Assembly: GCA_015680685.1 (NCBI GenBank)
Contig: MNCI01021506.1
Coordinates: forward strand, 315,861-379,860
Direction of reading: 5' to 3'
DNA from: Gnetum montanum
Lineage: Eukaryota; Streptophyta; Gnetopsida; Gnetales; Gnetaceae
Length of the DNA: 64,000 bases
The notes under the pieces were generated by a model that was not told the DNA's origin, searched no databases, and saw only the letters and a list, made by a program, of their open reading frames with translations. A program made the position numbers and the translations under genes. Positions 49,780 to 60,160 of this stretch are shown piece after piece (position 1 is the stretch's first letter; the number at the start of each line of letters is the position of its first letter).

Positions 49780-51620
49780 TAAGGGATCTCCCCCATGACT
49801 AAACTTCTTGGCAAGTGTTTAGAAAATGCACCCTAGTTCCTTTGGATCATACACTTGAGGTTTCGTACTTACCATCGTTAGTCATTTAGTTTTTAGTCAT
49901 CATCCCATGTAATTGTGATGGTAATTGAATTTTTATCATCTAAGTCCTTAGTTCCTCTTTCTGTTGGTGTATGATTGTGGTTTAGTATTTCCAATTATAA
50001 GTTCTTAGTTGGGGTCATTTTTTTAGAATGGGAATTAATAAATGGTTTAGATTGTTCCATGCATGTTTTGGAAAATTGAAAGTTCTCTGTTGTTGGCCAT
50101 TAGGTGTCTTTTGGTTTAGTGACCCTTGCTTTCTCTTGTGCACACACTTGTTTTTCACATTAGTTGTGGATGGATGTAATGACTATGTTGAAATTCTATA
50201 GTGTCGGTTCACAATTGCATCCTTCTTTATCAATCTTAATGCATGGATTCTTTTGTGAATATATGGCTCCATGATTGTCTTTCTTAGAGATGTTGATAGA
50301 CAAGTCTCTCATGTTTAACTTAGCATCCACTATGCTAGGCCATGTGCTCCCCATTATGATTGGAAATTTCTTATCATTATTTTTCATGTCAATCACCAGA
50401 AAGTTTGCTGGATAGGACCATTCATTGATAGTGGTCACTACATCTTCTATTTGTCCCAAATAAATGGTGATAGATTGATATGCAATCTCTAACCAGATGT
50501 TGCACTTCTTTAAGGTAGGTAGGTTCCATGATTTGTATATTTCTAGAGATATCAAGTTGACTTCAAAACTTGAATCTAGTAGAGCCTTGCATGGTAGATT
50601 TTTCGCTACTTTTAGATGAATCAAAGGAACTTTTGGATCCATTCTTTTCTTGAAAAGTATTCCTACCTTGATCTAATATGATACTATCTTTGTTAGCATA
50701 ATAGTCTGCATGTTTGTATTTGATGATGTTGGAAGCTTATTGTTTTTAGGAGGATCTTCCTTAGAAGAAGCTTGTTGTATTGAAGTTCTAACTCTACCAA
50801 CCTTTTCAGGACTCATCATAAAAAAAGGACATTTCCTTGTTTGGCCCTTAGTGTTGTTGGTAAGATCCTTTATTTATATACTTATTACCCTTGTAGCTTT
50901 CCTTTGTTGTGGTTGTGATGGCAATTCTCCTTGCATAGTGGGTGGTGGCATTGATGGAAAAGAATGAGAAGTTTGATTTTATGAATTAGCTACTGATTGA
51001 TGCATATATGAGTTTGGATTTATCCTTGGTGGTGTAGGTGTGTGGTACTCTGGTAGATAGTATTGTGGAGGTTGAACAGTTGCATTTTCTAGTGAGATTG
51101 GATGTTGGACATAGTATCCATATGGATCCATCTATCGATATGGATACTGCTGGCGTGGTGGTGGCATGTCCTATGATTGGGGTTGTTGCCACTACTAATA
51201 ATGTTACTCTTATGGTTGTGGTAAAGCTCCACTAGGATAGTATGTGGGTTGGAAGTTTTGCTTGTAGTTACCTTGAGGGTAAAGTAACCTTTTGGGCATC
51301 TGTTTCTTGACAAATTTGGGGTTGAGTGCATATGCCCATGTTTCTTGTAAGTGTGCCATCATGGGACAACATCCCTTGGGATGTTTGTACTACCATATGA
51401 CACATTCTTCCTCTTCTTCGGAGCTTGTGTCTAAACACCTAGCCATTGAAGCCACTTTGCCCTTTCATCCAAAATCTTTCTTCTTTTTCTTGTCCTTTTT
51501 CATCCAAAAGGAGTTGCTTACCAAGGGAACTGGGGGTTGATTGTCTACCATCCTAATTCAAGTTCTTCTAGGGATAGAGCTTGGGAAACGTGAGGCTTGT
51601 TATTTTCTTAAAGTGAAATG
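49780..51620 (-). pseudogene. gag tail and protease remnant of element C
   Basis: Minus-strand frames at about 51620-50950 give a Pro/Tyr/Gln-rich gag tail (PEYHTPTPPRINPNSYMHQ, GYYVQHPISLENATVQPPQY). A retropepsin-like domain at 50642-50196 follows. The residual tail then ends HGGDPLF at about 49790. No reverse transcriptase follows; the next coding block is accessory ORF copy C. Confidence 0.65.
50196..50642 (-). pseudogene. Retropepsin-like aspartyl protease of element C
   Basis: 148 codons. CKALLDSSFEVNLISLEIYK aligns with CKALLDLGFGANLIS of the protease at 62156. SYPANFLVIDM and FPIIMGSTWPSIVDAKLN match its C-terminal half. The catalytic D-T/S-G has become D-S-S, so activity is doubtful. 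Confidence 0.7.
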
Positions 51621-51659
51621 ACATCAACTAGGGGCAGGAGTAGAAGTTCTTTGTTGAGA

Positions 51660-52300
51660 TGTTTTATAGGAAGATTCGCTCATAAAATGAAAAAGAACAA
51701 AAAATGTAAAATGCTAATAAAGTGTAAAAATTAAAGAAAATGGAAAAATATTTAAATACTATATTTTATTTATTTATTTTTATTTTTAAAAGGAAAATTG
51801 AAATCGCAAATAAAACAAAAAATGCAAAATTTTAGAAAAGTAAATTAAAAGTAAAATGATTTAAATCACCTCACCAAAGTTGGAGTTGAGATAAGGATTG
51901 TTAGAGTATAAATTTGGAGATTTGAAAATGAAATTGAAACAGAGTGATAAAATTGAAAATAGGTGATTGTTAACTGGAATCGGTATTAGAAACGGGTCAC
52001 TAAAGGTTTTAGGTAACCTAATTAGAAATTGAAATAGGAAAATGAATTGGATTTTTAGAACAAGAGGACTGAAAATAGATGAATGTTAATAAGAATAGAC
52101 AATAGAAATTTTCAAAAACTAGAAAAAATAGAAATCTTCATAATCTATAAATTGGTAATTAAGAATATAAATAGGAATGAAACTAGGAAAGCAAAAACAA
52201 AAATAGATAGTGCAAATCAATAGGAAAGAATAGAAAAACTGATATTTTTAGAAACATAAAGGAAAAAATAGAGGTTGGGAAAATAACCCTTCTTCTAGTG
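51660..52300. other. A/T-rich low-complexity DNA
   Basis: Dominated by GAAAAT/AAATTG words; no gene or repeat boundary recognised apart from the inverted repeat just beyond it. Confidence 0.5.
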
Positions 52301-52307
52301 CCAAAAG

Positions 52308-52342
52308 GGTGTTGATGCATAAATTTTGGACACATCAACACC
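52308..52342. repeat. Inverted repeat, possible LTR terminus
   Basis: GGTGTTGATG (52308-52317) and CATCAACACC (52333-52342) are perfect inverted copies around a 15-base loop. On the minus strand the left arm ends ATGCATCAACA, followed by CCCTTTTGGCACTAGAAG, as expected of an LTR end followed by a PBS. It may be the 5' LTR border of a different minus-strand element. Confidence 0.5.
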
Positions 52343-52479
52343 TGGTAAAACTTGTTTATGGAGAATATTTCCTAGGATGCCTCCTATATGGGTACAAATA
52401 CTAGGGAATAGTCTCAACTGTAGAGGGATATGTGATGTTAAATGATTAAATAGGGATACTACCCCTTACCATCATGTTG

Positions 52480-53460
52480 TTGTCATTCATCGCCATTCGC
52501 TATAGTTGCTCGCAACATTATTATTACTGATGACACCCACTATTGAGTAAACAACCTTGTTGCTACAAAAAAGAGAAAAAACCTTGCTATGCAAGAATGC
52601 ACTACCATCAATGCTACTACCACCACCTACTACCATTGCTGACATGCATCGTTGTTACTGCTACGTATTGCTTGATGTTGCTGCTCATGCCTCTATTGTG
52701 CACCATCGTTTATCACACTTGTTACTATTTATAGGCTGTTGTTGCCCATCGGTTACTACTTGCTAAAATCATTACCTTTGCCATCTATGCCTCTAATGTG
52801 CACCATCGTTTGCTATGCCTGCCACTAGTTACCACTGTCTACCATTGTTTGCATGCCACTGTTGCACACTGTGCTCGCTACCTTACACTGCTTGTAATGT
52901 CACCGCGTGCCACCTATGTTTGCTGTCGCCATGGCTATTCATGCCTGCTCACTACCAGTAGCTAACTACCATGCGTCTACTAATGCATGCACACACTACA
53001 ACCATTGGAAGCTGTCACAAATGTTGCTGCCACTAATCACTGAGATCCACTGACCACCTGCCATGTGCACACTTTCCACATGCTGCTATTGATGCATCTA
53101 TTGACAGTAGAGGGGGAGGCTGAGAGATAATTGTCATCCCTGTGTGCCATCGTTGTTTGCCATTTGATGCCATGCATTGCCACCTTTTGACTATCGTCTG
53201 CTGCCAGTGAGCGAGAGACCTTGAGCGATGTCTTTCCCTCTTGCTTGCTGATCACTTCCCCTCTTATAAGCCTCTCCCCACTATTGTTATGAATGCCCAT
53301 GTTCATCACTCATCCATGTCTACCATTGTTGGTTACGTCCACCTCTACCATTGCTTGCATGTTGGTTACCCGTGTTGCCCATGTTGCCCACCACTACCAC
53401 AACTCCCACAAAATGTCCATTGCCATGCTAGCTGGCTCCTTATTTGATGGGCCATTGATA
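52480..53460. repeat. Degenerate CCAYYRYTG-rich tract
   Basis: About 1 kb dominated by imperfect copies of CACCATCGTTTGC, TACCATTG and GCCACTGTTGC-like words. It is clearly richer in C and G than the DNA on either side. Short open frames here are repeat-driven and not taken as genes. Confidence 0.6.
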
Positions 53461-55030
53461 TTTTCAAAATTTTTGCTATTATGTTTGAATCCAAATTTAT
53501 AGCTTCAACTCCTATTTTTAATTCTTCATCCAACATATCTTTGAGTTTTTTATCCAAGTAAGGATAATATGCATTCTCAATATCTTTCGTTGATATGCTC
53601 TTGAAAGTGAAATCCAACTTGAAGCATTGAGAAGAAGATATATTAGAAATTTGAGCTATCAAAACCCTTTGAGAATTAATGAACTTTACCTTGCAACTTC
53701 CTAGAGGTGCTTAATGTTATTTTAGATGAATATGATATCCTGCCAATTTCTACAATGTCAAGAGAAGCATCTCTCTTATATAGAATATAAATCTAAATTT
53801 AGAAATATTCAGCATAGGGATTTTGTGTGGGCAATTTATGCCAAGAATGCCCCATTGTAGTGTAGCCTTTGCAGGACTTAAGTATGGATACATAGAATCT
53901 TGAGGTTATAAAAATTTAAAAAAATCAAAGCTAGTGTCAAATCTAAATGTTTGATTTAGAAAGGTTGAGTTATGGGTTTTATTTCATTGGATAATATGTA
54001 ACACAAAATTCTAATTAAGTTTTATAATTTTTTTTCATGTTAGTGATATGTACCATCATCTAGTTCTTATAACAATCCCTTAAATGTTGCTTGTATTTTC
54101 TTTTGTACATATAATAGTGCTTTAAGTAGAAGTTAAGAAAAATATAATTAGGGTTCATCATTTTAGGAGAAAGGGGAGGATCAAAACCCGAAAAAAAACT
54201 ATAAGTAGGGGTGATCCTTGTGAGGAGAGGAGGTTTTGTTGATAGATGACAATAATTTAAAGATTGCATGGTACCTCTTATTGAAGCACCCCTATTCAAA
54301 TCATGACATCATACCTTAGTGTGTAAACCAATAAGTCATGGCCCTATGCCTAGCATGGGCGATGTTGGCATCAACAACCATCAAGTATAAAATACTTGAT
54401 CTTGCATTCTTTTCCAAATACTAATTCTATTTTAGGTATTTCCAGTACTGATTCAATTTCTGGTATGTTGAGACAATATTTACTTATGTGTCAATTACTA
54501 TTACATTGAGACACAATGCTATTTGTTGTTGTCTTGTCAATTTTCAATGATCTTGAAGATTGTCTTATATGGCTAATTTATATTTACATTCATTGTTGAC
54601 ATTGAAATCTATTTTATTGCTCTTGAATGCTCATAAAGGTGCATGATGTGAACATGTATGATACTAATATAGATATTTTATTATGTCTATGCAGACTGAA
54701 AGGATTTATATGATGAATTTCTTCAAAATATCTTAGTAGTAATAAATCTTGAGTGTAATACATATGTTTAATAATGAGGCAATTTGCACACTTTTTCTAT
54801 ATAATTCTCTATAACTAACACACAGCTTGAATAGCTCATACAAGACACGCTAGACTTAGATTTTCCATTTTCTTTTAAAAAAATATTTTCTACAACATTC
54901 TACTAATACATATTGCTCATCTTCTACCACTTGTAATAGACATATTCTATATTCCCTTTTTCACTCAAAGATGAGTTGTCTTTGCTAATTTGTTGCATGT
55001 ATCATCATGCCTGCCACCTCTAATATGGTT
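53461..55030. other. AT-rich DNA, nothing recognised
   Basis: No coding region, RNA gene or repeat family could be supported. Confidence 0.45.
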
Positions 55031-55297
55031 AGTAAAATTGAAGAGATATATATATGTGTGTGTGTGCCTCATTTTGTGATTTTCTAAAAATTTCTTTCTA
55101 ACAGGTTTCCAAGGTTTTTTCGAATTATCACTATTAAATGTAAACCATTTACATGTTATTGAAAGTTTCAATAAAATTGAAGATATATATATATATATGC
55201 CTCATTTTGTGATTTTCTAAAACTTTCTTTGTAAGAAGTTTCCAGGGTTGTTTTGAATTATCACTATTAAATGTAAACCATTTATGCATTATGGCAA
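55031..55297. repeat. Tandem duplication (about 2 x 135 bases) with AT/GT microsatellite
   Basis: Each unit starts AAAATTGAAG plus an AT or AT/GT run. GCCTCATTTTGTGATTTTCT and GAATTATCACTATTAAATG then follow, ending in GTAAACCATTTA. The microsatellite is ATGTGTGTG in the first unit and pure AT in the second. Confidence 0.75.
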
Positions 55298-55546
55298 ACA
55301 AACGGTTTTAATATAATTGTTTAACCATGATTGAAAATTTCAATGTAACTATTTACACATTATGGAAAGTTTCAACATAACTTTTTATGAAAGTTTTAAT
55401 ATAACCCTTTACGTGTTATGAAAAACAAATGGTTTCAAATTTGAAACCAACTAAATTTGTTGTAATGGTTTTCATAAGAAAGGTCTCATATTTTCTATTT
55501 AAACCAGAAGTTAATCCTTGGTAATTGATTTTCTAACCTATAAAAT

Positions 55547-55834
55547 GTTATTGATGAGAAAACAGACAAGAACTAGAAGATATCAAACTCACAATAGTGT
55601 TACAGCTTTTGGGTCCCTATCACAAACACTCAGAGTTTACATACATCATTATTGTTGTTGAGCATTAGTGTGATAGAAGAATCCAAAACACTCTTTGAAA
55701 CATGTTTACATAGTCCAAATGACAGCATCAATGGTCGGAGGTTGGTTTTTGGTTTATTTCTGCATTTTGGTGATTTTTTGCAATTTGGTTAAATACATGT
55801 TTTGATCAATGTTTTATAGCAAAATTTTCTTACA
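55547..55834 (+). repeat. Copia 5' LTR segment
   Basis: It aligns with 58070-58331: AGAAGATATCAAACTCAC, GGGTCCCTATCACAAACACT, AGAAGAATCCAAAACAC, and the end AAAATTTTCTTACA. The 5' limit is approximate. Confidence 0.75.
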
Positions 55835-55836
55835 TT

Positions 55837-55851
55837 TAGTATCGAAGTTGG
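55837..55851 (+). other. Copia PBS (decayed, initiator-Met type)
   Basis: TAGTATCGAAGTTGG sits two bases after the LTR end and resembles the usual TGGTATCAGAGCTTGG of plant copia elements. Confidence 0.6.
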
Positions 55852-56326
55852 TTAGGTCTTTGTCTTAATGCTTAGAACTTATTTGGATAAGGTTTCTATT
55901 AACAAAGTTTTTGACGATGGTTTGAATCAGTAGAATTTATTTTTCAATGATTATTTGTGAAAAATAATGTTAGAAATTATTAGGGGATTAAATTTCTAAT
56001 AATTTAGTGATTTGAAACATCAAAAATGATGCTAGTTTTGGGTTTAAGAAAGCTTTAAAACAATGCCATTCTTATAGTAGCTAAACAAAATGTCATTTTG
56101 AAGTTATGAAATGTGTTCTTTGCCAAAATGACATGTCATTTTCTAGAATCATGCTAAATAGTTTTTTTTTGAAATTTTGTGAAATTCAAAATTTTGTCAT
56201 TTAGAGTAAATAAAATTTTAAAATTTAATTTATGCTAAAGTTTATTCAATTCTTGCAAATTAGTTGTTTTGGCATTTCTAAAATATTTTTGGAATTAAAA
56301 TTAGCAAAATTTTTATGAATTTTAAA

Positions 56327-57211
56327 NNNNNNNNNNNNNNNNNNNNNNNNNNNNNNNNNNNNNNNNNNNNNNNNNNNNNNNNNNNNNNNNNNNNNNNNNN
56401 NNNNNNNNNNNNNNNNNNNNNNNNNNNNNNNNNNNNNNNNNNNNNNNNNNNNNNNNNNNNNNNNNNNNNNNNNNNNNNNNNNNNNNNNNNNNNNNNNNNN
56501 NNNNNNNNNNNNNNNNNNNNNNNNNNNNNNNNNNNNNNNNNNNNNNNNNNNNNNNNNNNNNNNNNNNNNNNNNNNNNNNNNNNNNNNNNNNNNNNNNNNN
56601 NNNNNNNNNNNNNNNNNNNNNNNNNNNNNNNNNNNNNNNNNNNNNNNNNNNNNNNNNNNNNNNNNNNNNNNNNNNNNNNNNNNNNNNNNNNNNNNNNNNN
56701 NNNNNNNNNNNNNNNNNNNNNNNNNNNNNNNNNNNNNNNNNNNNNNNNNNNNNNNNNNNNNNNNNNNNNNNNNNNNNNNNNNNNNNNNNNNNNNNNNNNN
56801 NNNNNNNNNNNNNNNNNNNNNNNNNNNNNNNNNNNNNNNNNNNNNNNNNNNNNNNNNNNNNNNNNNNNNNNNNNNNNNNNNNNNNNNNNNNNNNNNNNNN
56901 NNNNNNNNNNNNNNNNNNNNNNNNNNNNNNNNNNNNNNNNNNNNNNNNNNNNNNNNNNNNNNNNNNNNNNNNNNNNNNNNNNNNNNNNNNNNNNNNNNNN
57001 NNNNNNNNNNNNNNNNNNNNNNNNNNNNNNNNNNNNNNNNNNNNNNNNNNNNNNNNNNNNNNNNNNNNNNNNNNNNNNNNNNNNNNNNNNNNNNNNNNNN
57101 NNNNNNNNNNNNNNNNNNNNNNNNNNNNNNNNNNNNNNNNNNNNNNNNNNNNNNNNNNNNNNNNNNNNNNNNNNNNNNNNNNNNNNNNNNNNNNNNNNNN
57201 NNNNNNNNNNN
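56327..57211. other. Assembly gap (885 Ns)
   Basis: An unbroken run of N lies within the copia internal region, where gag and the start of protease should be. Open frames crossing it are meaningless. Confidence 1.
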
Positions 57212-57786
57212 AAATGGTATATTGACTCCAATTCTACAATCCATGTTACTAATTCCTTGCAAGGGTGCAAAACCTAAGGAAGAAAGTGGAAAGTGAGTTG
57301 TGTAGCTATTCAAGGAACAAGATGTGCTTACATGTGGAGGCAGTTGAAACATGAAAATTAGTTTTAAGTAATGGTTTTGTTTTAGAGTTGGAAAAGACAT
57401 TTTATATTCCAAGTTTTTTGAGGAATTTAATTTTTGTTTCAAGGCTTGTATCAATGGGATTTTCCTTTAATTTTTTAGATAATATATTTAGTTTATGTTA
57501 TATATTTGAACTTATTGGAAATTGTACACTGAAAGATGGTCTTTTCAAACTTAGTTTACAAAATGAAACTTCTTATACTTCTATGCATGTTCATGATAGT
57601 GTTGGCATTAAGAGATGTGTTATGAATAAAGAATCCTCTATGTTATGGCATTATAGATTAGTATATATCTCTATTGAGAGAATAAAGAGATTAGTTAATC
57701 ATGGAGTATTTAGTACTCTAGATTTTACTAACTTTGACACTTATGTTTGGCAAGCTAAGAATGGACGCTCATTGCCCATAGGCTAG
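57212..57786 (+). pseudogene. Copia protease end and GAG-pre-integrase domain
   Basis: It starts with WYIDSNSTIHVTNSLQGC, the copia W-x-x-D-S-G-A-x-x-H-V-T motif with the catalytic D-S-G altered to D-S-N. The 132-codon frame 57388-57786 follows (FYIPSFLRNLIFVSRLVSMG; KESSMLWHYRLVYISIERIK), typical of the GAG-pre-integrase domain. A few stops separate the parts. Confidence 0.8.
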
Positions 57787-57829
57787 TTTAGATTTTATCT
57801 TTTTGTTATAAATTAGATTAAATAATTCA

Positions 57830-58069
57830 TTTCTCTATTATCATTAGGAGTTACATAGGGCCAGAATAACATCAACGATCATATGCCTCACTTTGGACTA
57901 AACCATGCATGACAAAGCTACTAGTAGTCCAAGTGGGAAGACAATGAACTACGATTAAGGCATAATGATCTAGATGCCACAACTAGTCCTCTACACAGAA
58001 TTTGACTCGATCATGCATGAACACTTGAGATTCATATATTTGGGCATAGGGGGTGCTCGCTGCTCATCA
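57830..58069 (+). repeat. Gypsy LTR 3' fragment inside the copia remnant
   Basis: Plus-strand family motifs are CCTCACTTTGGACTAAACCA, CTAGTAGTCCAAGTGGGAAG, GCATAGGGGGTGCTCGC and the terminal CTCATCA at 58063-58069. The 5' part is absent. It abuts the copia 3' LTR directly. Confidence 0.75.
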
Positions 58070-58331
58070 GAGAATAAGCAGACACTAGAAGATATCAAAC
58101 TCACTGCAGTGTTACAGTTTTTGGGTCCCTATCACAAACACTCAAAGTTTGCATACACCATCATTATTGAGCATTAGTGTAATAGAAGAATCCAAAACAC
58201 ATTCATGTAGTCCAAATGAGAGCATAAATGGTTGGAGGTTAGTTTTTGGTTTCTTTCCGCAATTCGGTGATTTTGTGCAATTTGGTTAGATGCATGTTTT
58301 GATCAATGGCTTACAACAAAATTTTCTTACA
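58070..58331 (+). repeat. Copia 3' LTR segment
   Basis: It pairs with the segment at 55547-55834 (AGAAGATATCAAACTCAC through TTTTCTTACA). Its 5' end is cut by the gypsy LTR fragment. Confidence 0.75.
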
Positions 58332-58538
58332 TTACAGTTTACTTTTATTTCTCATGTAAAATATTAAGAAATGACACAATGCTTCAACTTTCAATCTCAA
58401 CAAATTAGCTTCTAAAGGAACTTCTAGTTTTCACCTTGAATTTATCCAAAAAGAACTAGTTTTGAAGTTTTTCAATTTTTTCAATGATTCTTATCAATAA
58501 GCTCTACACCACATAGCTGTATAGCATTTGTTCACAAA

Positions 58539-59538
58539 TGATGAGAGCAGTTACTCTAGTAGTTATTCTAATTATTAGAGTGGTTACTCTAGCAATTACT
58601 CTAGTAGTTACTTTAATTATTAGAGTGGTTACTCTAGCGGTTACTTTAGCAGTTATTCTAATTATTAGAGTGGTTACTCTAGGGGTTACTTTAGTAGTTA
58701 TTCTAATTATTAGAGTGGTTACTCTAATTATTAGAGTAGTTGCTCCCAAGCCTATAAACACAATGCCCAGGCACACAATTGGAAANGGTGCACAATTTGA
58801 GGAAGTCTTTCAACAGTCAAGTAGCGAAACTCTTGTAGTCTGTTTGAAAGTTAGAGTATTTTCCAAGTGCCCACAATAGGAGGTCTAAGTGTGGATGGAT
58901 CTTTATTCGAGCATTGTGTACTTGAGCACACCTTGTGTACGGCAATAAAGATGAGCTCTTTGATTCATCTTGACAGCACTTGAGATTTTTTTTCTTACGC
59001 ATTTCTTTTATTTTACTTTCTTATGCATTTATTTTATTTTATTTTATTTTATGCACTTTACATTTTTGTTATTAGCACAGTAATTCATTTTGATCAATTA
59101 AGCAAATCGTTAAATTACACAAGCACAACCACTTCGAGGATGCGTGTAATGCTTGGTAACCCAGTAACAATTAGCGTTTGGTAATCCCAGCAATGTTGCA
59201 CTAGTTCAGGATGTGTACGGCAAGTGGGAACAGATGCTTGTGTTAGGATTATTTAGATCTTAGTTAATGAGTAGTTAAGTTAAATTAGTAACCTAGTTAT
59301 CTCTCTCTTTTCCTACTAGCGCAGGACATAAAAAAATAAAAGCTATAAAAATCATATGCCTCAAGCTTACTTAATCATACAATCGTGACATACAGGTAAG
59401 CTTGGGAAGACAATGATCAATCAACCTATCCTTGTTCTACAAAGGTGCATAAGCACTTAGTTCTTTGAATTTGATCGGATCGTGCATGAAATGCTCGTAT
59501 TTGTATCGTCGAGTGTAGGGGTACCTTGCTGCTCATCA
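58539..59538 (+). repeat. 5' LTR of the plus-strand gypsy element (1000 bases)
   Basis: Begins TGATGAG, ends CTCATCA. A minisatellite fills U3 (58546-58742), followed by TATAAA at about 58752. TTTATTCGAGC and CGGCAATAAAGA (about 58939) mark R, with paired TGGTAAYCCAG motifs at about 59154 and 59181. The terminal GTAGGGGTACCTTGC is at about 59515. One N lies at 58786. Confidence 0.92.
58546..58742 (+). repeat. U3 minisatellite of the gypsy LTR
   Basis: About four imperfect units, each combining TTATTCTAATTATTAGAG with TGGTTACTCTAGNNGTTACT and varying in length. It starts just inside the LTR terminus and ends a few bases before the TATA box. Confidence 0.85.
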
Positions 59539-59539
59539 T

Positions 59540-59557
59540 TGGCACAGTTGCCAGGGA
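59540..59557 (+). other. primer binding site (tRNA-Asp-like)
   Basis: TGGCACAGTTGCCAGGGA begins one base after the LTR end; 15 of 18 match the Athila-type tRNA-Asp PBS. Confidence 0.85.
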
Positions 59558-60160
59558 CTTAGTTGTTTGTGCGCTAATTAGAACATAGGAAATCATTCAC
59601 ATCGTTGGAACGAACCCTTAGGGTTGATTGAGAAAATAATAAATAAGAATACATTACACACTGAACATGTCTCCTTCTTCGTACAAAAGTGCCTCACTGC
59701 CTAGGTCTGAAATAAGAAATAATTGGTGATGTAATACACATAACGTTGATCCGCTAGTCCCCCAACAAGTTTGAGTGGCATATATTCATCCTGATAAGTA
59801 TATACCAGACTTCACCTTTATTCTCCATCAAGATGAACAGCTACGGTGGTGAGACTTAGAAGGTAACATAGTGTTACCTGCTGATCGTTTAGTTTCAAGC
59901 ATGCTTCTTCGTGCTCTCACACGAATTGGCATGCCGCACTTACATGCAGAATACGTTGTGCAAGACCATAACTTGAGAGAATACCATCCCACAAAGGCAC
60001 AACATCAAAGGGACTTGTAACAGGAGAGACATCATAAGTCTTTGAAGGGTAAGTGATCCCAGGATGTTCCACATGTCCTAAGCGAAAATGAGGGTGGTGA
60101 ACCTACCTTAGGAAGCCACTCACACACGATGTTCCTCCCCTTGACTTTCACCTAGGGGTT
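59558..60160 (+). other. Leader between PBS and gag
   Basis: Untranslated leader of the gypsy element. No conserved ORF is seen. Confidence 0.6.

Larger units (their letters stand above)
55547..58331 (+). mobile_element. Ty1/copia retrotransposon remnant (plus), gapped and disrupted
   Basis: Order: 5' LTR segment (about 55547-55834), decayed initiator-Met PBS, gag region mostly in the sequencing gap, protease and GAG-pre-integrase fragment (57212-57786), a foreign gypsy LTR piece (about 57830-58069), and 3' LTR segment (58070-58331). Integrase and reverse transcriptase are missing. Confidence 0.8.

Noticed and set aside
53366-53662. 98-codon minus frame
   Set aside because: Half of it lies in the degenerate repeat tract and no family is recognised.
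56246-57454. Long open frames of 320-402 codons on both strands
   Set aside because: They consist almost entirely of the N gap at 56327-57211.
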